Assembly: GCA_041399065.1 (NCBI GenBank)
Contig: JAWKTN010000001.1
Location: 744,001 to 808,000, forward strand
DNA: 64,000 bases
Direction of reading: 5' to 3'
From: JAGQPD01 sp020426865
Lineage (GTDB): Bacteria; Planctomycetota; Planctomycetia; Pirellulales; Pirellulaceae
This document shows, piece by piece, positions 52,340 to 60,757 of the stretch. The position numbers and the translations under genes are program-made. The stretch's first letter is position 1. Each line of letters begins with the position of its first letter. The notes under the pieces were generated by a model. It made no database searches. It was given only the letters and a program-made list of their open reading frames with translations, and was not told the origin of the DNA.

Positions 52340-53446
52340 TCAGCTACGCGTGCCGAAGAGAATGTAATAGGGGGCGTGGCGGAGTGCGAGTCGGCCGATG
52401 CGTTGCATTGCGAAGTTGGTGGCGCGCTTGGCAAGGTTCTTTGATGCATTCTTCGGGTCGGCGGCCCAGTAGCCCGGCAAGACGTGCATGTCGAAGCCGA
52501 ACTCGGACAATTTGTGAACCAATTGATAAGGATCCATCAGGCGTTCGGCCCAATTGCCGGTCCAAGGATCGCAGGTGTTGGTGGGATGTTCGGGCACCGC
52601 TGGCATTTCGCCGGTGTCACGAAAGCGATCGACTGCGACCTGGATGTCGTCTTGGCGCAGTCCTCGCGTATGCCGCGCGAGTGTCTCGAGTTGTTCCGGC
52701 GGCAACGTGGGCAACATATCGCGGATCATCTCGCGACGAATCGACAGATATGCCTTGTTGGCGTCACGTTGTTTGTCGCCCCATTGCGGCGAGCGATCGG
52801 TATGTTCATAACGGTTGGCGAGTGCGGCGAGTGTTCGTCGAGTCCGCGGGCGGAGCGGATTGGCGGCGCTGCTGAGCCACAGGGTGTTGCCCAGTGTCAT
52901 CATCTGTGACAATTGTTGAAACATGTCCTGCATATCATAGACGTGTTCAATAACGTCATGGCTGATGAAGGCGTCCGATGTCAATCGATGCTTACGCAGG
53001 TACTGAGCCAGTACCGGGAGGTCGCCGACAACATAGTGATCGGCGGGATAACCTGTCTGTTCTCCAAGGAGTGACGCATCTTTTGCTGAAACATCGTAGA
53101 TATCGGAATAGACAACGCTGCCGATGCCGAGTGCCTTGGCGGCGAAACATGCGATGCCGCTGCCGGCACCAAAATCGACGAACGTCAGCTCTTTGCGGTC
53201 CTTGTTGCAGCGATGGAGCGTGCTGGTCAGCATCAGGTGCAGGATGGAGAACTCGTATTCGGGTTTGACGAGTTTTTCTTGCAGGTAACGCTGGTTGTAT
53301 TCGCTCAGGCCGATTGCCTTCAGGTCGAGCTTTTGCAAACATTGATAAACCGTCGCGATTGCGAGATCGACGTCATCAGCCAGGCTGGCCGGGCCGGGCA
53401 TAGCGACTTGCGGATAACGGAAGCGGACCAGGGGACTCATCATCAT
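52340..53446 (-). CDS. SAM-dependent methyltransferase
   Basis: About 368 residues from ATG 53446; three consecutive ATGs make the exact start uncertain. Motif I is ELTFVDFGAGSGIACFAAKALG, followed by VVYSDIYDVSA for ribose binding and DAFISHDVIEHVYDMQDMFQQL for the post-motif. The long C-terminus (RYEHTDRSPQWGDKQRDANKAYLSIRREMI) is not a family I recognise. It is divergent from the MBOAT gene and probably belongs to the polysaccharide-decoration locus by position; the substrate is unknown. Confidence 0.8.
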   Translation of the reverse strand: MMMSPLVRFRYPQVAMPGPASLADDVDLAIATVYQCLQKLDLKAIGLSEYNQRYLQEKLVKPEYEFSILHLMLTSTLHRCNKDRKELTFVDFGAGSGIACFAAKALGIGSVVYSDIYDVSAKDASLLGEQTGYPADHYVVGDLPVLAQYLRKHRLTSDAFISHDVIEHVYDMQDMFQQLSQMMTLGNTLWLSSAANPLRPRTRRTLAALANRYEHTDRSPQWGDKQRDANKAYLSIRREMIRDMLPTLPPEQLETLARHTRGLRQDDIQVAVDRFRDTGEMPAVPEHPTNTCDPWTGNWAERLMDPYQLVHKLSEFGFDMHVLPGYWAADPKNASKNLAKRATNFAMQRIGRLALRHAPYYILFGTRS

Positions 53447-53584
53447 CGTCACGTTTGATACTTCCGACACAATCGGTAATCTCTCACTAACGATCGCACT
53501 TCGCCGACAACAAGATTGGCGCGTACAGCGAGAAAAATGTCGATGCAATAATATAGCTTGCTGTTGGCTTTGGGGTGGGATCGG

Positions 53585-55021
53585 ATGCTGTTTAATTCCT
53601 TTGCATACGCGTATTTCTTTGTGGCGATTACGATTGTCTCCTTCGCCACCCCTGCGCGCTGGCGGTGGTTGCCGCTGTTGATTGGCAGCTACTACTTTTA
53701 TTCCTGCGCGAATCCGGTCTACCTATTGCTGATACTGGCGTCCACGCTGGTCGATTATTTCGTATCGATGGCGATGTGGCGATCTGCTTCGGAGTCGGGT
53801 AAACGCTTTTTATTGTCGGTCAGTCTGTTCGCCAATCTGGGTCTGTTGTTCGCGTTCAAGTACTACAACTTCTTTGCGGACAACGTAGCGCAGGTCACGG
53901 ACGCCTTGGGAATGGCGTGGCATCCGAGCCGATCGCAGTTACCATTGCCGGTGGGAATATCGTTTTACACGTTTCAGACGCTCAGTTACACGATCGACGT
54001 CTATCGCGGCCGCTTGAAACCCGAGACTCACCTGGGGCGTTTTGCTTTGTACGTTGCATTCTTTCCGCAGTTGGTGGCAGGCCCAATTGAACGCGCCGTG
54101 AATCTGCTGCCACAGCTGAATTCGGAACAGCATTTCGAGGTCAAGCGATTGATCTCTGGGCTGCGGCTGATCCTCTGGGGACTATTCAAGAAAGTCGTTA
54201 TTGCCGACCGACTGAGTGATTTTGTGACACGAGTTTACGATGCCCCGGATCACTTCTCTGGCCCGACGCTATGGCTGGCAACCTATTTCTTTGCCTTTCA
54301 AATCTACTGCGATTTCTCGGCATATTCGGATATCGCGATTGGTTCGGCACGGGTGCTGGGTATTGACCTGATGCAGAATTTCAATTTGCCGTACATGGCG
54401 ACGAGTATTGCCGATTTCTGGCGGCGTTGGCACATATCGCTATCGACGTGGTTCCGCGACTACGTTTATTTTCCGTTAGGAGGCAACCGGATCGATTCAC
54501 AATGGTTGTGGGCACGTAACGTGATGGTTGTGTTCGTCGTCAGCGGAATATGGCACGGGGCAAGCTGGACGTACTTTGTGTGGGGAGTATTGCACGGTCT
54601 CTATTTGGTATTGGGTGCGTGGACGCGTCCGGTTCGAGCACGGCTGGCCGATCGCCTGCGAATACCCACAAAAGTGCTCTGGTGTTGGCAGGTCTTTGTG
54701 ACATTCCATTTAGTATTGGTATCGTGGGTCTTTTTCCGAGCCAGGACGGTAACAGACGCCTGTCGCATTCTGTGGACGATGATGACGGACTGGACGGGCC
54801 AGTTGTATCTCGGCCCATCGCAATTGGCGACGATTTTGGCTGCGGCATTGGTAGCGTTGTTGCTGATCGTGCAACTTGGCCAAATTCGTGGCTGGTTGCC
54901 ATTTTATCGGTCCGCTCGAAAACACGGCTGGTACGTCCGCTGGCCGGCTTACGTGACATTGATTCTTTTGATAGCCATGTTAGGCGTGACGGCCAATGAC
55001 TTCATCTATTTTCAGTTCTAA
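53585..55021 (+). CDS. MBOAT family O-acyltransferase
   Basis: A 478-residue polytopic membrane protein from ATG 53585. LPLPVGISFYTFQTLSYTIDVYRGRLKPE, FFPQLVAGPIERAVNLLPQL and FWRRWHISLSTWFRDYVYFPLGGNR are hallmarks of the AlgI/DltB-like MBOAT family. The conserved His sits in VSGIWHGASWTYFVWGVLHGLYLVLG. It should move acyl (often acetyl) groups across the membrane onto a polysaccharide. The next gene, an SGNH-like protein, overlaps its 3' end by 26 nt, the usual partner arrangement in O-acetylation systems. Confidence 0.92.
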   Translation: MLFNSFAYAYFFVAITIVSFATPARWRWLPLLIGSYYFYSCANPVYLLLILASTLVDYFVSMAMWRSASESGKRFLLSVSLFANLGLLFAFKYYNFFADNVAQVTDALGMAWHPSRSQLPLPVGISFYTFQTLSYTIDVYRGRLKPETHLGRFALYVAFFPQLVAGPIERAVNLLPQLNSEQHFEVKRLISGLRLILWGLFKKVVIADRLSDFVTRVYDAPDHFSGPTLWLATYFFAFQIYCDFSAYSDIAIGSARVLGIDLMQNFNLPYMATSIADFWRRWHISLSTWFRDYVYFPLGGNRIDSQWLWARNVMVVFVVSGIWHGASWTYFVWGVLHGLYLVLGAWTRPVRARLADRLRIPTKVLWCWQVFVTFHLVLVSWVFFRARTVTDACRILWTMMTDWTGQLYLGPSQLATILAAALVALLLIVQLGQIRGWLPFYRSARKHGWYVRWPAYVTLILLIAMLGVTANDFIYFQF

Positions 55022-56036
55022 TCCGCTGGTTCGCGATCTAGTGCAGCAGAAACGGCATGTGTATCAGCTCGTGCTAAAGTCGCTACTGCTGGTCGCGTTG
55101 GTACTGGCGGTCGACCGCTTGGTCGACGCTTATCTGCTGCAGGGACTGCGACAGTATTATGGTCTCGATCGCAACGTAACCGTGGCGTGCATTGGCCATT
55201 CTCGGACGGTGCTGGGGATCGACGACGTTCGGTTGGCGAAAGAACTGAGAGTACCAGTGGCCAAGTTTGCCGTGCAAGGTGCTGGGGGAGCCGACCGTTT
55301 GGCGATGGCCAGATACTTGGTAAGCCAGCAGCACGCAACTTTACGCCTGGTCTGCTTGGACGTTAGTGCCTACACATTCGACGATTCCGGCCTGAGCGCC
55401 AACTCGTATAAGCTGTTCTATCCACTGATGGACGAGCCGGAGATTGCGTCACACATCCAGGCCTGCCAACCGGACAGTCACGAGTGGCTTGTTCGCTGCG
55501 TGTTGCATTCGGCGCGTTACAACGAAGCGAACCTGGGGTTGGCGTTGCGTGGTCGCTGGAACCGGCGCGAAAATCTCAAGCGAAACCGTCTGGATCTGGA
55601 CGACCTTAGGCGTCGCATGCAGTCGCCGAACGCCCAACAGATGCGAGTGGATGAGCGGGGGGAACACGTATTCGAAGAAACGTTGGATTTTCTGACATCA
55701 CGGCAATTGCAGGTTGTGTTGGTCTACATCCCAACGGTGGATGTTCTCAACGAGGTAGACCCGGTAGCGCACGACCGAATCCGGGCGATGCTGGCCGCGG
55801 CGGCCGACGCCCGACCCAACGTTTTTTACTTGGACTACAACTGCCAGTACCAGCACCAGCATGAGTTGTTTGCGGACGGAATTCATATGAATGCCGATGG
55901 GCAACGCGTGGTTACCGATCGCTTGGCAAAGGACCTATTGGCAATCCTGACGAAGGGATCGCCACCGGTGCCGGCGGACACAGTAAGTTGGCGAGCGACT
56001 GGGCAGATGCCGAGTGCGATGGCGCCGGACGGATAA
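54996..56036 (+). CDS. SGNH-hydrolase-like protein, MBOAT partner
   Basis: A 346-residue protein with one N-terminal TM helix (LKSLLLVALVLAVDRLVDAYLL) and a predicted extracytoplasmic SGNH-like domain. Block I reads VACIGHSRTVLGID with Ser69; the block V pair is Asp294 and His297 in FADGIHMNADGQ. AKFAVQGAGGAD resembles the block III region. In AlgI-type systems such proteins receive acyl groups from the MBOAT and place them on the glycan. The 26-nt overlap supports coupled expression. Confidence 0.82.
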   Translation: MTSSIFSSNPLVRDLVQQKRHVYQLVLKSLLLVALVLAVDRLVDAYLLQGLRQYYGLDRNVTVACIGHSRTVLGIDDVRLAKELRVPVAKFAVQGAGGADRLAMARYLVSQQHATLRLVCLDVSAYTFDDSGLSANSYKLFYPLMDEPEIASHIQACQPDSHEWLVRCVLHSARYNEANLGLALRGRWNRRENLKRNRLDLDDLRRRMQSPNAQQMRVDERGEHVFEETLDFLTSRQLQVVLVYIPTVDVLNEVDPVAHDRIRAMLAAAADARPNVFYLDYNCQYQHQHELFADGIHMNADGQRVVTDRLAKDLLAILTKGSPPVPADTVSWRATGQMPSAMAPDG

Positions 56037-56250
56037 GCGCTATGCGAAAAGGCGAGATTTGGTCTATAATCGTGGAGTCCGATGAACATACGAAGGCAAT
56101 GGAAGGAAAACCGTTTCGCGTTACCACCGAATCGGATGGCCTGGATTCCAATTGTCGGCGGTCGCTTTGCCGCCTGGAACGAAATGCGTCAGACAATTTA
56201 ACACAATTAAACAGAAGTCACCGGCCCACGTTTGGAAAGGCTCAACAGAT

Positions 56251-57285
56251 ATGGCACAAAGCTCACGCGTCGCCCTGATTACGGGAATTACGGGGCAAGA
56301 CGGTTCGTACTTGGCCGAGTTCCTATTGGAGAAAGGCTATGATGTGCACGGAATTGTTCGCCGTGCAAGTACGTTTAACACGGAGCGATTGGACCATCTT
56401 TATCAGGATCCTCACCAATCGGACTGCCACTTGATCCTGCACTACGGCGACTTAGCCGATGGCAATTGTATTGCCCAATTGGTGCATGAGATCGCACCGG
56501 ACGAGATTTACAACCTGGGCGCACAGAGCCACGTTCGCGTCTCTTTTGACCAGCCACTTTACACCGTCGATGTCGTGGCCACTGGGGCCTTGCGGCTGTT
56601 GGAAGCGGTCCGGCAGCTGAGTCGCCGGAAGGACGTGCGGTTTTACCAGGCCTCTTCCAGTGAGATGTACGGCAAGGTCCATGAGGTACCGCAATCGGAG
56701 ACAACTCCGTTTCATCCGCGAAGTCCCTACGCGTGTGCGAAGGTCTTTGCGCATTATCAAACCGTCAACTACCGAGAAGCCTACGGTATGTATGCGTGTA
56801 ACGGGATCCTCTTCAATCACGAATCGCCTCGCAGGGGCGAGACGTTTGTCACTCGCAAGATCACGCGAGCGGCAACGCGAATACGCGAGGGCTTGCAGGA
56901 TAAACTGTATCTGGGGAACGTCGACGCCAAGCGCGACTGGGGCTATGCCAAGGACTATGTGGAGGCAATGTGGCTGATGCTGCAACAGGATGAACCGCAG
57001 GACTACGTCGTCGCGACAGGCGAAACACATTCGGTACGCGAATTCCTGGAATTGTCATTTGCCGCTCTGGAACTCAATTGGCAGGACCATGTCGAAACGG
57101 ACTCGCGTTATTTACGACCGAGTGAAGTTGACCTGTTGTTAGGCGATCCGAGCAAAGCGAAGGCCGGCTTGGGGTGGGAGCCGCGGACCAGTTTTGCGGA
57201 GCTGGTGCAGCTGATGGTCGATGCCGATTGGACGCTCGCCCGCGAAGAGAAGGCCGTTGCCCTGCATCGGGCGTCCGTCGCATAG
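56251..57285 (+). CDS. gmd: GDP-mannose 4,6-dehydratase
   Basis: A 344-residue extended-SDR enzyme from ATG 56251 (AAAGG 10 bases upstream) that converts GDP-mannose to GDP-4-keto-6-deoxymannose, the precursor of GDP-fucose or GDP-rhamnose. ALITGITGQDGSYLAEFLLEKGYDVHGIVRR is the cofactor and family signature. YQASSSEMYGKV and the YxxxK motif in RSPYACAKVFAHYQTVNYRE hold the catalytic residues. NHESPRRGETFVTRKITRA and GNVDAKRDWGYAKDYVEAMW are family-specific. A strong hairpin lies 20 bases past the stop. Confidence 0.95.
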   Translation: MAQSSRVALITGITGQDGSYLAEFLLEKGYDVHGIVRRASTFNTERLDHLYQDPHQSDCHLILHYGDLADGNCIAQLVHEIAPDEIYNLGAQSHVRVSFDQPLYTVDVVATGALRLLEAVRQLSRRKDVRFYQASSSEMYGKVHEVPQSETTPFHPRSPYACAKVFAHYQTVNYREAYGMYACNGILFNHESPRRGETFVTRKITRAATRIREGLQDKLYLGNVDAKRDWGYAKDYVEAMWLMLQQDEPQDYVVATGETHSVREFLELSFAALELNWQDHVETDSRYLRPSEVDLLLGDPSKAKAGLGWEPRTSFAELVQLMVDADWTLAREEKAVALHRASVA

Positions 57286-57305
57286 CGGGGTGAACGCCGT
57301 GGCGT

Positions 57306-57329
57306 CACCGCCGCATCTATGCGGCGGTG
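57306..57329 (+). terminator. Hairpin downstream of gmd
   Basis: CACCGCCGCAT (57306-57316) and ATGCGGCGGTG (57319-57329) are perfectly complementary, with two bases between. There is no T-run. The duplicated segment CGAGGCTTAAGCGA follows at 57333-57346 and 57354-57367. It sits between gmd and a convergent small gene. Confidence 0.55.
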
Positions 57330-57378
57330 AGACGAGGCTTAAGCGAAATGCGGCGAGGCTTAAGCGATATGGGGGCGT

Positions 57379-57633
57379 TCAGCGGTGCGATCGGCCGCCG
57401 TTACGTACCTTAACAACCGTCTTGTTTCGCTTCGATTCGCGGCCGGCGATACGCGTCGTGCCGCAACAAAGGCAACGGTATGGCCATACCAATCGAACCA
57501 ACCCTAAGGAGCAGATTGTCAGTCCCAAGGTCAGCGGTCGCCCCGCATCCAGAGGGCGGTGCATTTCCTCGCGCCAACAGCTCTGGCAGTAAAGCTTGCG
57601 TTTACGCAAGCCATGATTCGTTTCGGCAAGCAT
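57379..57633 (-). CDS. Small zinc-ribbon protein
   Basis: 84 residues from ATG 57633; an upstream in-frame start at 57696 is possible. YCQSC (Cys16, Cys19) and YRCLCCGTTRI (Cys54, Cys57) form two CxxC knuckles. They are separated by a hydrophobic stretch (LTLGLTICSLGLVRLVW) that could be a short membrane helix. The C-terminus is basic. No ribosome site is obvious. The spaced CxxC pairs and absence of low-complexity sequence argue that it is real; function unknown. Confidence 0.6.
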   Translation of the reverse strand: MLAETNHGLRKRKLYCQSCWREEMHRPLDAGRPLTLGLTICSLGLVRLVWPYRCLCCGTTRIAGRESKRNKTVVKVRNGGRSHR

Positions 57634-57838
57634 AAAATAAGATAACCTGTTTTGTGGGGGTAGATTCCCTCCACCCCTGACCTCGAATTGTCCCAAACCA
57701 CCACCAAGACTTGGACGTCATAGTAGCGTCCTAATTAACTACAATGCACCTGTCTCCACTGTAAGCAACATCACGGCATTCGTCAACGAAATCGTTTCCG
57801 GCAGCCACCCCAATAGGGGGATTGAGGTTTGGGTTACC

Positions 57839-59203
57839 ATGTATAATCCGCTTTTTCTACCCGAAATCCGCGAAATGCTGGCAGAAAACAGCGTAGCCGA
57901 ACTGCGGGAGTGCTGCACGGCCCTCCATCCCGCCCGGACCGCCGAATTCATGGAAGGGCTGACCGCCGAGGAGACCTGGCGGGTCCTGCAACACGCCGAC
58001 GAGGCGACGCGCGTCGAAATTTTTCACTACTTCGAGCTTCCCAAACAGATCGAGATCGTGGAGACACAACCGCAGGAAGAGGTCGCCGGGCTGATCACCA
58101 AGCTGGCGTCCGACGACCGCGTGGACCTGCTCAACGAAGTCGACCACGAGATCGTCGAACGCCTGCTGCCGCTGTTGCCCAGCGAAGAGCGACGCGACAT
58201 CCTGCACTTACGTTCCTACCCGGAAGGGACCGCCGGCGCGGTAATGACCACGGCCTTCGCCAAGCTGGCTGAGACATTGACGATTCGCCAGGCCTTCGAT
58301 GAACTGCAACACCAGGCCGAAGGTCTGGAAACAATTTACTACGTCTACATCGTCGACGACCAAGACACCCTGCGTGGACTGGTCTCAGCACGACAATTGG
58401 TCTCGCATATGGGACGCCCCGAGACCAAATTGAAGGACGTCATGGAAACGGGATTAGTCACCGCAGAAGTCGACGATGATCAAGAGGAAGTCGCGCAAAA
58501 AGTAGCACGCTACGACCTGCTCGCCATTCCCGTCGTCGATATGCAGCGGCGAATGTTGGGCATCATCACCTACGACGATGTGATTGATGTCGTCCGTGAA
58601 GAAGCCACCGAAGATGCGCATCGCAGTGCCGCCGTCGCCCCGCTCGAAGAAAGCTACCTGACGACCAGCCTCATCACACTATGGTGGAAGCGAGGTATGT
58701 GGCTTTCCATTCTCTTCCTGGCAGCGCTCATGACGGCGTTCTCGCTGAGCGTGTATCAAAAGAACCTGGAACAGTGGGCCTGGTTGACGATCTTTATTCC
58801 GATGGTCATCTCCAGTGGCGGCAACATGGGCAATCAATCGGCCACACTCGTGATCACCGGCATGACCTCCGGAGACATTCGTGTCACCGACTGGCTGCGT
58901 GTCGTCCGCCGCGAATGCGTGATGGGGATGATGCTAGGTTCGGTCCTCGGGCTCATGGGATTGATCGCTGGTTGTGTCATGTCCGAGGAGGCGAGACAAC
59001 CGTCGGCAATGCTGGTGATTCCGCTGACCGTCATGTCCGTTATCGTCTGTGGCAGCCTGACCGGCGCCATGCTGCCCCTGCTTTTCAAACGCATGGGACT
59101 GGATCCCGCGCTGATGAGTAACCCGTTTGTGGCCGGAGTCATGGACATTCTGGGGATCTTTATTTATATGAATGTGGCCTATCTTTTCCTTGCCGGGTAT
59201 TAG
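57839..59203 (+). CDS. mgtE: Magnesium transporter MgtE
   Basis: A 454-residue inner-membrane Mg2+ channel/transporter. The N-terminal superhelical domain (about 1-125), two CBS domains (about 127-255: GAVMTTAFAKLAETLTIRQAF; DVMETGLVTAEVDDDQEEVAQKVARYDLLAIPVVD) and five TM helices in about 285-454 are in the canonical order. The pore signature is VISSGGNMGNQSATLVITG. Length is typical. No M-box-type riboswitch could be recognised in the short leader. Confidence 0.95.
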   Translation: MYNPLFLPEIREMLAENSVAELRECCTALHPARTAEFMEGLTAEETWRVLQHADEATRVEIFHYFELPKQIEIVETQPQEEVAGLITKLASDDRVDLLNEVDHEIVERLLPLLPSEERRDILHLRSYPEGTAGAVMTTAFAKLAETLTIRQAFDELQHQAEGLETIYYVYIVDDQDTLRGLVSARQLVSHMGRPETKLKDVMETGLVTAEVDDDQEEVAQKVARYDLLAIPVVDMQRRMLGIITYDDVIDVVREEATEDAHRSAAVAPLEESYLTTSLITLWWKRGMWLSILFLAALMTAFSLSVYQKNLEQWAWLTIFIPMVISSGGNMGNQSATLVITGMTSGDIRVTDWLRVVRRECVMGMMLGSVLGLMGLIAGCVMSEEARQPSAMLVIPLTVMSVIVCGSLTGAMLPLLFKRMGLDPALMSNPFVAGVMDILGIFIYMNVAYLFLAGY

Positions 59204-59346
59204 ACACTCGGCTTGACAAGGCTTTGCGTTGCCAGAAAACGACCGTTTTCCAATAGTCTTCGATTCAACGCCGACGATACCATGCATCGCCGGCATCATG
59301 AACCCGTTCGCATTCCCGCACGAAAGCCCCTAGGTTATTGTATCTA

Positions 59347-59377
59347 TTACACTATGGTTAGTGTATGTGTTACACTA
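59347..59377. promoter_or_regulatory. Inverted repeat resembling an operator
   Basis: TACACT ... AGTGTA (59348-59365, 6-base spacer), with direct repeats TTACACTA at 59347-59354 and 59370-59377, in an AT-rich island. Such spacing resembles regulator operators, but both flanking genes point toward this gap, so no target gene is apparent. The rest of 59204-59530 shows nothing else. Confidence 0.3.
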
Positions 59378-59530
59378 CTTTGCAACGCGCCGGAAAGGGA
59401 ACGGCATACCGCGACGTGCGCTCGGCTCCAGATAGCGAGCGCCGTCGTTCATCGACCGCCAACATCGCTTCGCTCCCCGCCGTCGACGGTCCCACGTTCC
59501 CCGGAGCGACACCAGAACGACAAGGCCGGG

Positions 59531-59574
59531 ACAGACAGACAGACAGAAAGAAAGAAAGAAAGAAAGACAGACAG
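59531..59574. repeat. Purine-rich tetranucleotide microsatellite
   Basis: About four ACAG units, then four to five AAAG units, then ACAGACAG, 44 bases in all. On the minus strand it is a pyrimidine tract starting 1 base after the stop codon of the last glycosyltransferase gene, in the 3' end of the polysaccharide operon. Confidence 0.9.
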
Positions 59575-59575
59575 G

Positions 59576-60757
59576 CTACGAATTGGCCACAATCTCGCTT
59601 GCGCGCCGGTAGATGCACATCAGCTGCTGGTAGAACGAATCGCGATCGTACCGACTCGCGGCGCGCTGACGGCCACAGCGCCCCATTGCCTGACAGGTGT
59701 CGGCGTCGTCGTAAAGACGTTGAAGGACGGCCACCAGTTCGTCAACGTTAGCCGGATCGTGCAAGTATCCCGTTTCATTGTCAATGACGATTTCCGGTAT
59801 TGCGCCGATTCGCGAAGCAACGACAGGCTTTTCAAAGGCCATCGCTCGGACCAGGATATTCGGGAATCCTTCATACCACTGGCACGGCGCCGTCACAATT
59901 CGCGCTCGCTGACAAAACCGATCGAAGTCAGCACCTTTCAAAAAACCGCAAAGCGTCACATTGCTCGGAAGCCTTTGGAGTAACTCGCGGGGCATACTTG
60001 CCGGATCGCCGGCTACCTCAAAGGGAATCGTGGGCAAGCGGCGAGCGGCTTCGAGGAATTGCCGGATGCCTTTTTCAACGGCAGGCCTCCCCATGAAGGC
60101 GATGGTCGATCCAATTCCACCAGTGTGTACGTGGGCAGCGTCCGGCAAATCATCGACGAAATTGTGCAGGATCATGATGCGATCCGGCGGAATGCCACCG
60201 GCGATAAATCGCTCACGCTGAAACTCCGACAAGACAACGAACAGGTGCACGTTCTTTGTAATCGATCCCGTGACACGGGCAAAAGCGTTTCGCGCCGCAT
60301 AGCCGAGGCTTTTCCAGCGATTTGATTCACAGTTGCGAATGGCACACCACCATTCGCGGCCACCGAGACAGCGTTCGCAAATCGCGCCGTGACAGAGGTG
60401 CAACCCGCTGGGGCAAAACAGCCGATAGTTGGGGCAACGCATGACGATCGGAAGTCCCCGGTCGCGGGCAGGCTTCAAGATCGACGGCGAAAGAAACGGA
60501 AACAGATTTTGGACGTGCATGACATCGACGGTCCGATCGCCGAGCAGTTGCTGGATGCGTCGACGCGATTCTGAGGAGTGGATGCCCGAGAAAAATGCGC
60601 GCAGGTGTCCGGCATTCTTGTTCATCAGTCGAGCCGATGACTCGCGCAGCCAAGTAATCTGATGGCCGCGCGACTGCAACAGCTGAGCCGTTGAATCGAT
60701 TGCGTGCTCCTCACCGCTGGGACGACCATAGTCGTTGTGCGCGATCAGGATATTCAT
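59576..60757 (-). CDS. Glycosyltransferase family 4 protein
   Basis: A 393-residue GT-B glycosyltransferase. The N-terminal MNILIAHNDYGRPSGEEHAIDSTAQLL, MHVQNLFPFLSPSIL and Cys-rich YRLFCPSGLHLCHGAICERCLGGREWWCAIRNCESNRWKS (seen in some GT4 subgroups) precede the nucleotide-sugar domain. That has STIAFMGRPAVEKGIRQFLEA and the donor-phosphate motif CQWYEGFPNILVRAMAFEKPVVASRIGAIPEIV. Donor and acceptor unknown. Its ATG overlaps the stop of the next GT by 4 nt. Confidence 0.9.
   Translation of the reverse strand: MNILIAHNDYGRPSGEEHAIDSTAQLLQSRGHQITWLRESSARLMNKNAGHLRAFFSGIHSSESRRRIQQLLGDRTVDVMHVQNLFPFLSPSILKPARDRGLPIVMRCPNYRLFCPSGLHLCHGAICERCLGGREWWCAIRNCESNRWKSLGYAARNAFARVTGSITKNVHLFVVLSEFQRERFIAGGIPPDRIMILHNFVDDLPDAAHVHTGGIGSTIAFMGRPAVEKGIRQFLEAARRLPTIPFEVAGDPASMPRELLQRLPSNVTLCGFLKGADFDRFCQRARIVTAPCQWYEGFPNILVRAMAFEKPVVASRIGAIPEIVIDNETGYLHDPANVDELVAVLQRLYDDADTCQAMGRCGRQRAASRYDRDSFYQQLMCIYRRASEIVANS

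Noticed and set aside
57720..57838. Possible Mg2+ riboswitch before mgtE
   Set aside because: The leader is short and I could not find the conserved helices or terminator of an M-box.
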